DNA from: Hordeum vulgare subsp. vulgare
Taxonomy: Eukaryota; Streptophyta; Magnoliopsida; Poales; Poaceae
Direction of reading: 5' to 3'
Length of the DNA: 64,000 bases
Assembly: GCF_904849725.1 (NCBI RefSeq)
Contig: NC_058524.1
Coordinates: 512,662,263 to 512,726,262 of the forward strand
In this document: one piece after another, positions 35,560 to 46,168 of the stretch
Position numbering within the stretch: the first letter of the stretch is position 1
Layout: the number at the start of each line of letters is the position of its first letter
Notes under the pieces: generated by a model
Told to the model about the DNA's origin: nothing
Seen by the model: the letters and a program-made list of their open reading frames with translations, nothing else
Database searches by the model: none
Program-made: the position numbers and the translations under genes

Positions 35560-38010
35560 CTCAACTGCTTAGGGTTGCTCTGAAACACGCCCTGGTTGTT
35601 TGGCTGCTGGAACTCGCCCTAGTCATCATACTGCCGTCCACATGGGTCTGATGGTTGTCCACCATTGCGATGCGAGTCGCCTCGCCCTTGAGCCCCCGGG
35701 TTAGAAAAATCACCAAACGAGGAACCATGTGACCCGCCCGGGCCAAAATGATCCTGTTGGGCGCCTTCACCTCCTCCTAGATGATCTCGAGACGCCTGAA
35801 GGCGAAACTCCTGCGTTGCAAAACAATTTTCCCAAGAATGAGTAGACGGAGCACCTGGGGTACTGTGCTTGGGGCAAGGTCCCTTGAACATCTCCTCATA
35901 ATTGTTTGGCTTCCTCCCAGTGAAGCCTCGGTCTTGGAAACCGCCCTGATTTGTGTTCCTTCGTTGATTTCATGGCCCGACATTGGTGTTAGCAACGAAA
36001 TCGGAGATGCCATCCTGCTGCCTCCTTTTTCCGTAACCTCCTTGGTTATTATTGCGCCCAGAATGTTGGAGGTGGTCCTTGCCTCATTCTCCTCATTTAG
36101 CTTCACTGACCTTCTCGTCATCAGAGCCGGCGTCCTTCGTCCCGTCTGACTCAGCATACCTGGTGAGGATGTCCATCAACTCGCCCATATCCTGCACCTT
36201 TCACTTGAGGTGGCCAAGCTCCAACACCAGGGGTTCAAAATGACAATTCTACTCCAAAATCAACACGGCGTGAGCCGCCTTAATATCGTCTGAAGAGTGG
36301 ATGATTTTTGCGACCCACCAGGTCCAATGGTGAGCGGATTCGTCAGCCTGCTAGACATAGTGTTGGAGATCTACAATAGTCATCGGACGCTTGCAAGTTC
36401 CGCGAAAGTTCTTGATGAAACGCTCCTTGAGTTCTGCCCAGGTGCTGATGGAGTTGGGAGGTAGGTTCTTCAACCACGTACGAGCCGGCCCTTCCAACAT
36501 CATGGTGAAGTACTTGGCGTAGACCGCATCACTAGCATCAAGCATATCCTTGGCCAGTTCATAACTTTCCACCCACGCCCCCCGGCTCAAGATCAGGAGT
36601 TTAGTTGGGCACCTTACGAGGACCTTTGAAATCTTTGGGCATGCGTTCATTGCATAGAGTGAAAGACAGGCAAGGGACCCCGACGTTCCTGCCTTGACCA
36701 CCATATTGTGAGGCTGGTTGAGCATAATCCGGAACTCCTTGACCCGCCATGACCATCGCCGCTTCCGCCTCCGCCTTCCGGGCGGCTCGGGCAGCGTTGA
36801 CAAGCGCCTGAGCGTTGTGCGCTGGTGTCTCTGGTAGATTAATCTGAGGTTGGTGTCGACTAGCGTCGCTGGAAACCGCTGGAGGGTCGTCTGGGCGACT
36901 CTTCGTGTGGCTTGCCTGTGGCGTGGAGTGCAGACAATCACGACTGTACGAGAACTTTGCCTGCTAGACTACTGCAGTCTTTGACATCTCCATGGCGTTT
37001 TGTGCCTCCACATCCAAGGCAGTATTGCCACGAATGGGAGGGAATCCAAGTGACCGGTTGCAGCCAGCACGTTATCCACCGGCTTGGAGAAGTGACCCTG
37101 AGCTGTTTGGAAGTTTTGAGTCGCCTGCCAATTCAGCGGGGGTTGCCTCTGTTGTTGAATGATCTCCCCCTGTGGATCACCTTGGCTTGGCGAGTCGCAA
37201 TCCGCTCCAGGGGTTTGCGGGCTGTTGAACAAGTGGGTTGGATTAAGGTTGGGAGGGATGCGACTTTGGAGCCTCCTCTCATAAACAGCTTCTGACGCAA
37301 CTCGTCGGCACTCAAGTCGCCATGCCTCCAACTTCACACGTTCTTCCTCCTCGTTGATTTGGGCTTGTTGATCCATCATCTGGGTCTTCTCCGCATCGAT
37401 CTGGCGTTGTATCTGGGCCATCTCTTCATGAAGTTTAGCTAATTTGGCGTTAACCTCCGCCTGCTTATCAGTCATCACGACTATCGCAATGAGTTTTGAC
37501 ATCTCTGCCATCAGATCTGACACGGCCTGAGTTGGGGTTTTCCCTGGCCCGCTGGCCCCATTGGCGCTCACCACATTTGGCTGGTCCTGAGCCACCATAG
37601 CTCCTGCCATATAGATGGTGACTTGGCGGGGGTGTTCATGTGGTTCTTCGGAGATCGCCGCCTCAGGAAAACCACCCAGCCTTCCCTCATGTAGAGGGCG
37701 GATTGAATCGGTGTCTCCAATCGACGACTCGCCATCAGAGTTGACAAGGGTGTCACCGCCAGCTTCCGGCTCCACTGGGAGGGCGACTCCTTGCGTGAAG
37801 CCGACAAAGACGCAACACCGTCTGAGCTCACACATGGCGGGTTGGGCGAGCCGAGCCGGCTCGACAATGTCGGTGCAGATGTCTGGCTCGGGAACCGGCG
37901 TTCTGATCTTGCCCATGAAGACATGGATCTTGCCGAAGGGGACCCGGTACCCGGATTCGTTGAACCGGCCTCGGGACCCCAGCTTGAATTTTCGATGTAG
38001 TACTTTTTGC
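35560..38010 (-). pseudogene. T0 gag, broken
   Basis: Capsid-like Gag is seen at 36941-36351 (YAKYFTMMLEGPARTWLKNL, TWAELKERFIKNFRGTCKRP), where ARTWL and FxxNF are typical of Tat Gag. The N-terminal part (37916-36969) has a coiled-coil stretch around 37480-37340 (AKLHEEMAQIQRQIDAEKTQ) followed by charged sequence. 36157-35560 is the C-terminal, Gly/Ser/His-rich region in several frames. The frames do not join, so this is a dead copy. Gag would package the RNA. Protease follows only across N3 at 26959. Confidence 0.75.
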
Positions 38011-38087
38011 GACGACTCTTCATCATAAGGCCGACCGCATAGCTCCCGAACACTGGAAGGGATCCCTTTGAGAACTCAACTCCACCG

Positions 38088-38422
38088 TGTGTAGGCCCCA
38101 CGATGGGCGACAATTGTCGTGGTTTTGTCACGGCAGATGTCCTCGTGAAAGGACTTAGTGGTGAAGCCATCGCAACTAGGTGGCGACTCAAAGGGGTTGA
38201 TCGGGAAACGGGATACGAGTTTACCCATGTTTGGCCCCTCAGGTTGAGGTAAAAGCCTACGTCCTGCTATGTGTATATTGTTGTGGGAATCGATTACAAG
38301 GGTGCGAATTCGCCTGACCTAGCTCTCGATTGATGTTAACTTAACAATATCAACCCTAGAGACTCGCCTTTATATACAGGTCGAGGCTCTAGGTTTACAA
38401 GAGTCCAACTCCCGTTACAATA
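38088..38422 (-). repeat. T0 5' LTR, inner part
   Basis: On the minus strand this is the promoter-proximal to 3' part of the LTR, ending CCTACACA at 38088. A TATA box (TGTATATAAAGG, minus) is at 38368-38379. N4 is inserted at 38422/38423, about 45 bp upstream of this TATA. The rest of the LTR is at 57773-58011. Total LTR length is about 574 bp. The inner boundary is less certain because I do not recognise the primer site next to it. Confidence 0.7.
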
Positions 38423-39109
38423 TGATGACCCACAAGTATAGGGGACCAATCGTAGTCCTTTTGATAAGTAAGAGTTTCGAACCCAACGAGGAGCACAAGG
38501 ATCTGACAAGTGGTTATTAGCAAGGTAAAATCTGCACGCACTGAAATTGTCGGTAACAAGTGATTGTGTGGTGAGATGATTCGTACCAAGCAACAAGTAA
38601 CAAAAGTAGCAACGGTGCAGAGATGTGGCCCAATCCCTTTTGTAGCAAGGGACAAGCCTGGACAAAGTCTTATAGGAGGAAAAACGCTCCCGAGGACACA
38701 CGGGAATTTCTGTCATGCTAGTTTTCATCATGTTCATATGATTCGCGTTCGTTACTTTGATAGTTTGATACGTGGGTGGACCGGCGCTTGTGTACTGCCC
38801 TTACTTGGACAAGCATCCCACTTATGATTAACCGCTCTCGCAAGCATCCGCAACTATGAAAGAAGAATTAAGACAAAATCTAACCATAGCACTAAACTAG
38901 TGGATCCAAATCAGCCCCTTACGAAGCAACGCATAAACTAGGGTTTAAGCTTGTGTCACTCTAGCAACCCATCATCTACTTACTACTTCCCAAAGCCTTC
39001 CTCTAGACCCAAATAATGGTGAAGTGTTATGTAGTCGACGTTCACATAACACCACTAGAGGAAAACAACATGCAACACATCAAAATACCGAACGAATACC
39101 AAATTCACA
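38423..39109 (-). repeat. N4 left LTR, first part (3' LTR in element orientation)
   Basis: Begins TGATGACCCACAAGTATAGG and follows 56296-56984 closely up to AATTCACA at 39109. The remainder of this LTR resumes at 48661. About 40 bp present in the right LTR (56985-57025 region) are missing at the N5 junction. Confidence 0.9.
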
Positions 39110-41647
39110 AGACCTTGTGTATGAATGTGTCTTCGTAGCCCAGCTGGTCTGAGCGTTCGACCACAACGAAGAGGTCCTGAGTTCGACTCTAGGCTGCCCT
39201 ATTTTTTTGCCCTGTGTATATTTTGGGGCATTTTCCCTCACATGCATATTTCAGAAAAAAAATTGCATTGTTTTGAAACGCCGGTAACTTTTAATCTGTG
39301 CGTCGAATCATAGCAAGTTATATATGTAAAACGTGTAGAATCTGGCGTAGAATAATATTTTCCAACTCTCATGCATATTTAGAACTGTTTACGTTAGGTT
39401 TTCATTGGTTTGCGTGAGAACATGTTAAAAACGGTTTAGTGCGTAGTTATTTACTCATCGCTCCGTTGGAGATGAGTCATATATGTAAACGGGCTAGAAC
39501 GACGTGTAGTTTCACGTGAACCACTTTCTTTTGTTGTTTAACAAACTTAAAATGTGATTAGGACAAATCTGGACAGAATTAGAACTTAACGCGTGGGGTC
39601 ATTTCGGAGATGCTATAATTTGTTTCCGGCCTCATTTAAAATGCCTAGATAGGTAGTTTAATTTGTGCTTCACCCCTTGCCATGTTAACAACATTTTAAA
39701 TATTACCGTGTAAATTAATGTGAGTGAACTAAACAATTAAATGTGGAGTTTCGTCGATATGCAACCCGTTGCAAATCGAGGTTCATTTAATTTGTAGTGT
39801 TTGCGTGAGGTGAATTGCCATGCCATCCCTTGCATTTTGATATGTTCATGCATCATAGTAGGTTGTGCATCGTGTGGTGAATATGGGTGTTGATGTTTGT
39901 TTCCGGTTTGTTCCGTCTCGTTAGAGTTCCGCAAGCGTGTCGGAATGTGAGGACCCGTTCGACTTCGTCGGTTCGTCTGCTTCACGGAGTCACTCTTCTT
40001 CCAAGCGGATCTCAGGCAAGATGACCATTTCCCCAGATACCATTACTATCATTGCCATGCTAGTTTTACCGTTTCTACCATTTACGTCTCGTTGCCTACC
40101 ACTTGTTATATATGAGCCTCTCAGCAATGCCATGATAACCTTCAACTGTTCAACCGAGCAAACCACTGTTTGGCTATGTTACTGCTTGCTTAACCCTGTT
40201 GTTAGCATTGCTAGTTGCAGGTGTAGTTGCTTCCATGTGTTAACATGGGTTCCTTGTCATATCATCATCTAATGCTATTTAATTTAATGCACCTATATAC
40301 TTGGTAAAAGTTGGAAGGCTCGGCCTTTCTAGCCTGGTCTTTTCTTCCACCTTTGCCCCCTTAGTTCCGGCTACCGGAGTTATGTTCCATAATTGAGCGC
40401 TCCTAAGACGATGGGGGTTGTTATGGGGACCCCCTTGATAATTCGTTTTAGATTAAAGCTGGTCTGGCAAGGCCCAACTTTGGTACTACATTTTCCTAAC
40501 AACTAACGAACTGCATAGGGAGTAATTAACCCGAGGATAATTTAATCAACCCCCGGGCCAGTGCTCCTCATGAGTGTTGGTCCACCCACCTAGCAGTCGG
40601 CGGTTCCACCACGGGGCAACTCGAGGTTTGGTTCCCGTCCACTTTGCATAGACGGTGTGTCCTGAGAACGCGGCTCCTATCGGGTTAGTCGACACACCGG
40701 GTGGCCTTGCTGGATTAGTTTTACCTTTGACGAGATATCTTGTGCATCGGGATTCCGGTGATGCTTTGGGTAATCTCAGAGTTGAGGTTTTCCACTAGGG
40801 AATCCGACGAGATCGCGAACTTCGTGATCGAGGATTTCTATGCGGCTTGTGGTAATTTGTGATGGACTAGTTGGAGCACCCCTGCAAGGTTAAATCTTTT
40901 TGGAAAGTCGTGCCCGCGTTTATGTGGCAACGTGGAAACTTTGTTTAACATTGGTTCTAGATAACTTGAAGTTAACTTAATTAAAATATGTCAACTGTGT
41001 GCGTAACCGTGACTGTCTCTTTCGTGAGTTCCTTATCCGGTCGAGGACACGGTGGGGTTATGTCTGACGTAGGTAGGTGTTCAGGATCATTCAGTTGATC
41101 ATCAGTTGTTCACGTCCGTTATGCGTTAGTTAGCCACCAAACATATGCTTAGCCGCTGCTGCAACCTCACCACTTAACCATGCCTCACCCATTAAGCTTT
41201 GCTAGTCTTGATACCTTTGGAAATGAGATTGCTGAGTCCCCTGTGGCTCACAGATTACTACAACACCAGTTGCAGGTACAGGTAAAGGTTACTTGACGTG
41301 AGCGCGTTGATTGTTCATTTGGAGTTGCTTCTTCTTCTTCATCATCATCGATCTAGGATGGGTTCCAGGCCGGCAGCCTATGATAGCAAGGATGGACGTC
41401 GTTCTTCTTTTCTCGTTTGTTTTCGTCCGTAGTCGAACCCTGCTCTTCTTCATGATGATTATGTACTGTATTGTTGTGACTCTCATGTAACTTGCGGCGA
41501 GTGTAAGCCAACTCTATTTATATATATCTTCTTTTCAGTACATCTACTTGTAACGATATCCATTCTTGCAACACGACGAGATGCGCTTCTATCCCTGACG
41601 AGGCCTTCGTGGCAAATTGAGGATAGGGTCGCATCTTAGGCGTGACA
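39110..41647 (+). repeat. N5 5' LTR, left-truncated
   Basis: Matches 46069-48660 closely and ends GCGTGACA. It joins N4 LTR sequence directly at AATTCACA|AGACC with about one base of overlap. The missing 1.43 kb corresponds to 44639-46068. Includes the tRNA-like segment near its start. Confidence 0.85.
39129..39208 (+). other. tRNA-like segment with Pol III box A, box B and T-run (N5 5' LTR)
   Basis: Box A-like TAGCCCAGCTGG is at 39136-39147 and box B-like GAGTTCGACTCT at 39179-39190, 31 bp apart, followed by seven T at 39202-39208, a Pol III terminator signal. The anticodon arm pairs TTCG with CGAA around the 7-nt loop ACCACAA, and a variable loop AGGTC and a T arm follow. The acceptor stem does not pair, so this is a tRNA-derived segment, not a functional tRNA gene. 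Confidence 0.65.
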
Positions 41648-44638
41648 AGTTGGTATCAGACCAGTACCGACCTAGGAGCCCCCTTGATTGATCGAACTTG
41701 GCCGAGTCGAGTCTACTGAAAAACTACTTTGAGTCTAGTTATATATTGGAGAGTAGGATTCTTTTTTCTCCTCGTCTATGCTCTGGTGAGGAATCTTGAC
41801 GTAAAAATTTAATTCTACTCCTCTTCTCACTCAAAAAAAATTTAGGATCACGCGGATATTTTTGGAATCTATATGATGCCGATGTGACGGAGTTCTGTCT
41901 TGGTGCCTCCTATCTGCTTTAAGTTTCAGGAGAGTTGAGCTCCAGGGGATTCTTGAGCACATCGTTATCATTCAGGTTTCTGAGTACCTAAGAACAAAGG
42001 ATGTTTGTAATTTCTTCAATACTAGTAGTGGCGAGATAACCCCGATGTCCCCAGTACTGGTGCAGATTGTTCGGGAGTACTGCCATACTTTGTATCGTTG
42101 TGATCATGAGGGTCTGTTGTAGACGAAGGTCCGAGATTCTGGTTGTGTGTTGACGGATGTGATACAGGTGACGGGTTAGTATAGGAGTTGTGTGATTATT
42201 ACTCCTTGTATCCGTGTACCAGATTGCATGACCAGATATTTCGGGAATTCTTAGGTGGGAATTCAAGTATTTACTTATAGGACGAAATCTTTCTCATGAG
42301 TTTGTTCTGGCTAATTGCAAGCCGCATCCTTTGTTTTGTTGGAATGCGGTAATTCGAGTTGCTTCGATGTCAAGTGGTGATTTCAGATCTTTCCTAATCT
42401 GTGTTCTCATATTGTTATGTGAATGCAAATTCTTTGCTCATTCAGATCATCGTATCAATTCCATTCAACCGGTGTGCTTTTCTTGAACTGAATTCAATCC
42501 TCCCTAATTGCTGCAAGATCATTCTCTCATTTATTCTGGAGTTCATCTCATCTGTTCCGAGTTGTCTTTGTTTTTCCCCACCCTCCCACCCTTTTCTTCA
42601 GTGATTCAATTTTCATCCAAGAGTTTTCTTTTCATTGTGCTTCCGCTCTGTGTTCTTTTCTCTCTTACCCGGTGATTCATTGTGAAGATTCTCAGGGGAT
42701 TCGTACCATATTTGTTCAGTCGTGTTCTTTTCTGGTGGATTCAATGTAGTTATCCGTGTTCATCATATCCTATTCATCATTGTAATTCTTTCCTATGTTG
42801 AAGATTCTTATCAGCCTATCATGTTATTCATTCATCTCTTTTCTATCCGGTGTGTTGATGATGTCTCAGAGTTTCTTGGTTTCAGATCTTTCGGTTATTT
42901 CGAGGTGCTACCTCATCTAGTTTTCATTCATACCGGTGCAATATCTCTCTTCCAAGTAATCTTTTCCAACGGTGGTTTCTTTGAGTGGGCCCATAACCCA
43001 GAGGTTCTTTCCCAGGATCTCTCCTGGCTCTTTTAATCTTTTCTCGGAGTTCATTAAATCTTTTCAACTATGACGTAAGTATGATTTTCATCAGTCATAT
43101 CCCTTCTTCAAGGCCTATTTGAAATAAATCTCATATTTGGCTCAACCTTTCATTCTTCTCTATTCGGGAGTGTCTCGGCTATTCTTGGTGTTGTTCCTCG
43201 TTATCATTCTCAGCTTGCAAATTCGAAGGAGTGTTTCTCTCAATCTTTTTACATTCTTGTGTAGATTGTCATCTCAGCTTCCTGTTATCCTCTCGTTTGT
43301 TGTCTATCATGAGTATCCCTTTCTTGCTATCCGGTGCATTTCTGAGTTGTTTTCATTCTCGTTCCTCCGAAGGCCATCATTTCAGAAGATTCTTCGTTCT
43401 CAGCTTTCAGCTTTCATCCTCAATTCTTCTCAATTGTTGTCTCTTCGTTCGTCTCTCGGTTATTCCGGCGCTTTGTTCAAGTTTTTTCTCTCAGGTGGCT
43501 CATGAGCTCTTCATTTTCATGCATCTTCATTAATTCGTGGTGTTCCCATTCAGTTGTGAATTCTCACCGGTGCTTCCTTCAATTATGCCTCAAGTGGTGC
43601 TTATCTCTCTGTGCCTCTTGAAGATTCATTTCTAGTAGAATAAGTGGTTTGCTAAATCCATTGCTTGTCATCAGTTTAACTTGATGAAGGATTAGCATAA
43701 CATAATTCTTATTCATGTTTCATAGTGATTTCAATCTTTCTTCCGGAGTGGCTCATGATATGAATTCTTTTCTCAAGTGCTTATCTTTCTTTTCCGGAGT
43801 TTCAAGTTCATTTAATATCTCTTTGTGAGGCTCCATCTAAATCTTTGCAAGGTCATAATCTTATTATTTTTTCTACCTTCTTATCGTTGCATCATTCATT
43901 TGTATACCGTGGTCCTTCATGGTGGTTCATCAAGGTTTCAATTCATTCTCAAAGTGTTCTTCAAGATTCTTGTTGGAGAACCTCAAGTATCCTTTCTCTT
44001 GCATTTCTGTGTGCAATTGTTCTTCCTTTATCCTTTGCGGTGGTATTACAGCATTCTTGTTAGTGTAGGACCCTCGAAGAGTTTTCCTTTCAAGAATGAG
44101 ATAATTAAATCCATCAATTCTATGATCATGAGATATTTTCAACCCATGATTTCTTCATTGAGCTATCTTGGTTTGGATTTCACCTAAAGATTTTCCTATG
44201 GATTGCTGCTATCAGGGTGCTTGTCAAGTTCATTTGAGATATTAGTTGTCACTATTTCTTCATTCTCTTCTTCCGTATGAGCTAGTTCCTATTCTATTGT
44301 TCCGGAGGCATTGTGATGTTGGTCTTTTGGGTCTAGCTTCTTGTTCTGTCAAGATCATGGTGTTCCCTTGTTCTATTTAGTTGTTTGTTATGTATATTGT
44401 GTAATTCTCTCTTCTTATCGAATTTTTTGTCCCATTTTCCTACCGAAGTGCTGTCGAAATTTTCCGTGAATTCTTGCCTCTTCTCATATCATTCCTCAAC
44501 TCTTTGCAACCTTTAAGGATCGTTGGTTTCACTCGTTTGTCAAGAAGAGACTAAGTTTCTACCTCTTGCTCTTTCTCATCCTCTCCCCCCTTTCATTCTT
44601 GGATCTCGGGGCGAGATCCTCTTGTAGTGTATGAGAGT
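41648..44638 (+). other. N5 interior: non-coding, T-rich
   Basis: Starts with primer site TGGTATCAGACC at 41651-41662. From about 42300 to 44600 the plus strand is T-rich and pyrimidine-biased, with recurring words such as TTCCGGAGT and TTCATTCTC. The ORFs are Phe/Leu/Ser-rich readings of this bias with no family resemblance. Near 44607 CTCGGGGCGAGATCCTCTTG precedes the LTR and resembles the pol end and polypurine region of chromovirus-type gypsy elements, hinting at the ancestral autonomous type. Confidence 0.6.
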
Positions 44639-45373
44639 TGTGACAGCCCGAGACCGACGTTCCAGAAGATTCCCCTTTATTTCCGTTTCCGTCGTGTGGT
44701 TATTTTATTTTGTGGCCTCATCATGTAGTTTGCATCGTCGCATCATGCATGGCTTCATGTCATCTGTGTGCTTGTCTTGTGTGGCTAGTTGCACCTCGTT
44801 GTTTGTGTGTGAGTGCATGTGTGTATGTGCCTTAGGGCCTTGCAACGAGAGTGGGTGCGTGAGAGCCACCTCAAACCCTGTTGTAGCCGTGGACCTAAAC
44901 CTTCTCCCCTCCTCTCTTCTCTTCGATTTTTGTTTTGGGGTTGTGTAAAGTTTCCGTTTTTACCCTTTTAAAAAAAGCGTCTTCTTTTAAAAACCTTTTT
45001 TATTAAATGTGGGGGCACCCCCTTGGGTTTCTCTTTCATTTCTCCTCTTGTTTTATTTTAAAACAGTCTCATTTTCTTTTCTTCTTTAAAGAGCTTTTAT
45101 TTTTTTTCTTTAAATAAAACAGGTTTTATTTTATTCTCTTGACAAAAGGAGTTTAGATTTTCTTCTTTTGTGAAAGGGTTTTATTTTAATTCTTAAAAGA
45201 AGGTTTCATTTTTTATTTGTTTTAAAATGCCCAATCTATTTTATAGTTGGGGTTTGTTTTAAAGGAGTCAAAAGTATTTTTGTATTTTATTTCGTTTAAA
45301 TCTTTTTTTTCCTTTGTGTGTGTTTTCTGGTTTAAAAAAAGCAAAGAGGCAACTAGGGAGAGGAGCCTAGCAT

Positions 45374-46010
45374 GTGGCCACTTGGGCCACAGCCCAGCTC
45401 CCCAACCCTAGCATCGCTCCACGAGCCCGAGACCCCCATCTCCCTCGTGTCTCCTTCCTCCCCCCGATACCCCTCTCCTCCCGTTCTCTACTCCCTCTCC
45501 CGAGCAGCCCCGCCGCCTGCGCTCCCGCCGCGCCGCCCCTCTTTGCGCCCCGTCTCCCATGCCCCGCGACCTCCTCTGTTTTGCCCACCGCGCCAGCAAT
45601 AGCAACAGCAGCCCCGAACCCCAACCGGCGCTTCCGATCTGGATCGGAGGGAGCGAGCTCCCGAGGCCAACCTCACCGGCAGCCGCACCGGCGAGCGATG
45701 CCGCCGGAGCAGCACCACGCCCAGGCCTGTGCCCCACCTCCCTGTGCTCTTTCCCCTCCTCTCTTCTTGATCTTCTCTTACCATAGCCTCTCTCCCTCTC
45801 TGTTGCTGCCAGGAAACCATGAATGGCTGCCCGAGCTTAAGTGGAGCAGCCACCGGAGCCCCGTCCGAACCCCGATCTGACAAGCCCGCGCCGCCTCAGA
45901 TCCATTCCGACCTCCCCTGCTGCCGACTCGTTCGGATCAGGCCAGCCCGGCGAGGTCTCCTAGCGCCACCGCAGTTCAGGTGGAAGGAACGCACGAGCCT
46001 ACGTTGACTG
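45374..46010. other. GC- and C-rich island in the N5 3' LTR
   Basis: Strongly C-rich on the plus strand, in sharp contrast to the T-rich, AT-rich DNA on both sides. It reads open for 168 codons on the plus strand (Pro/Ser/Ala-rich) and on the minus strand too, as expected of biased composition. It resembles a plant promoter-proximal or 5'-leader segment. The matching part of the left LTR is deleted, so it cannot be told whether this is native LTR or a captured host piece. Confidence 0.45.
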
Positions 46011-46087
46011 ATCCATCCGTTTTCACGTGGGTTCACCTAGCATCAAGGTATGGCTCTTCTAGAAAAAAAGACCTTGTGTATGAATGT

Positions 46088-46168
46088 GTCTTCGTAGCCC
46101 AGCTGGTTTGAGCGTTTGACCACAACGAAGAGGTCCTGAGTTCGACTCTAGGTTGCCCTATTTTTTTT
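46088..46168 (+). other. tRNA-like segment with Pol III box A, box B and T-run (N5 3' LTR)
   Basis: Second copy: box A TAGCCCAGCTGG (46095-46106), box B GAGTTCGACTCT (46138-46149), T8 at 46161-46168. Both boxes are identical to the 5' copy although bases between and around them differ. The segment lies about 1.45 kb inside the full-length LTR. Confidence 0.65.

Noticed and set aside
39129..39200. A functional nuclear tRNA gene (possible CAC anticodon)
   Set aside because: The acceptor stem does not pair, the base before the anticodon is C rather than T, and D and T stems carry mismatches. Kept only as a tRNA-like segment.
43137..44187. Phe/Leu/Ser-rich ORFs in the N5 interior that look like membrane proteins
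   Set aside because: T-rich composition gives hydrophobic codons in all frames; overlapping frames look the same and none resembles a protein family.
45374..45880. 168-residue plus-strand ORF in the N5 LTR
   Set aside because: Open also on other frames and strand, Pro/Ser/Ala-rich; the C-rich composition lacks stops.
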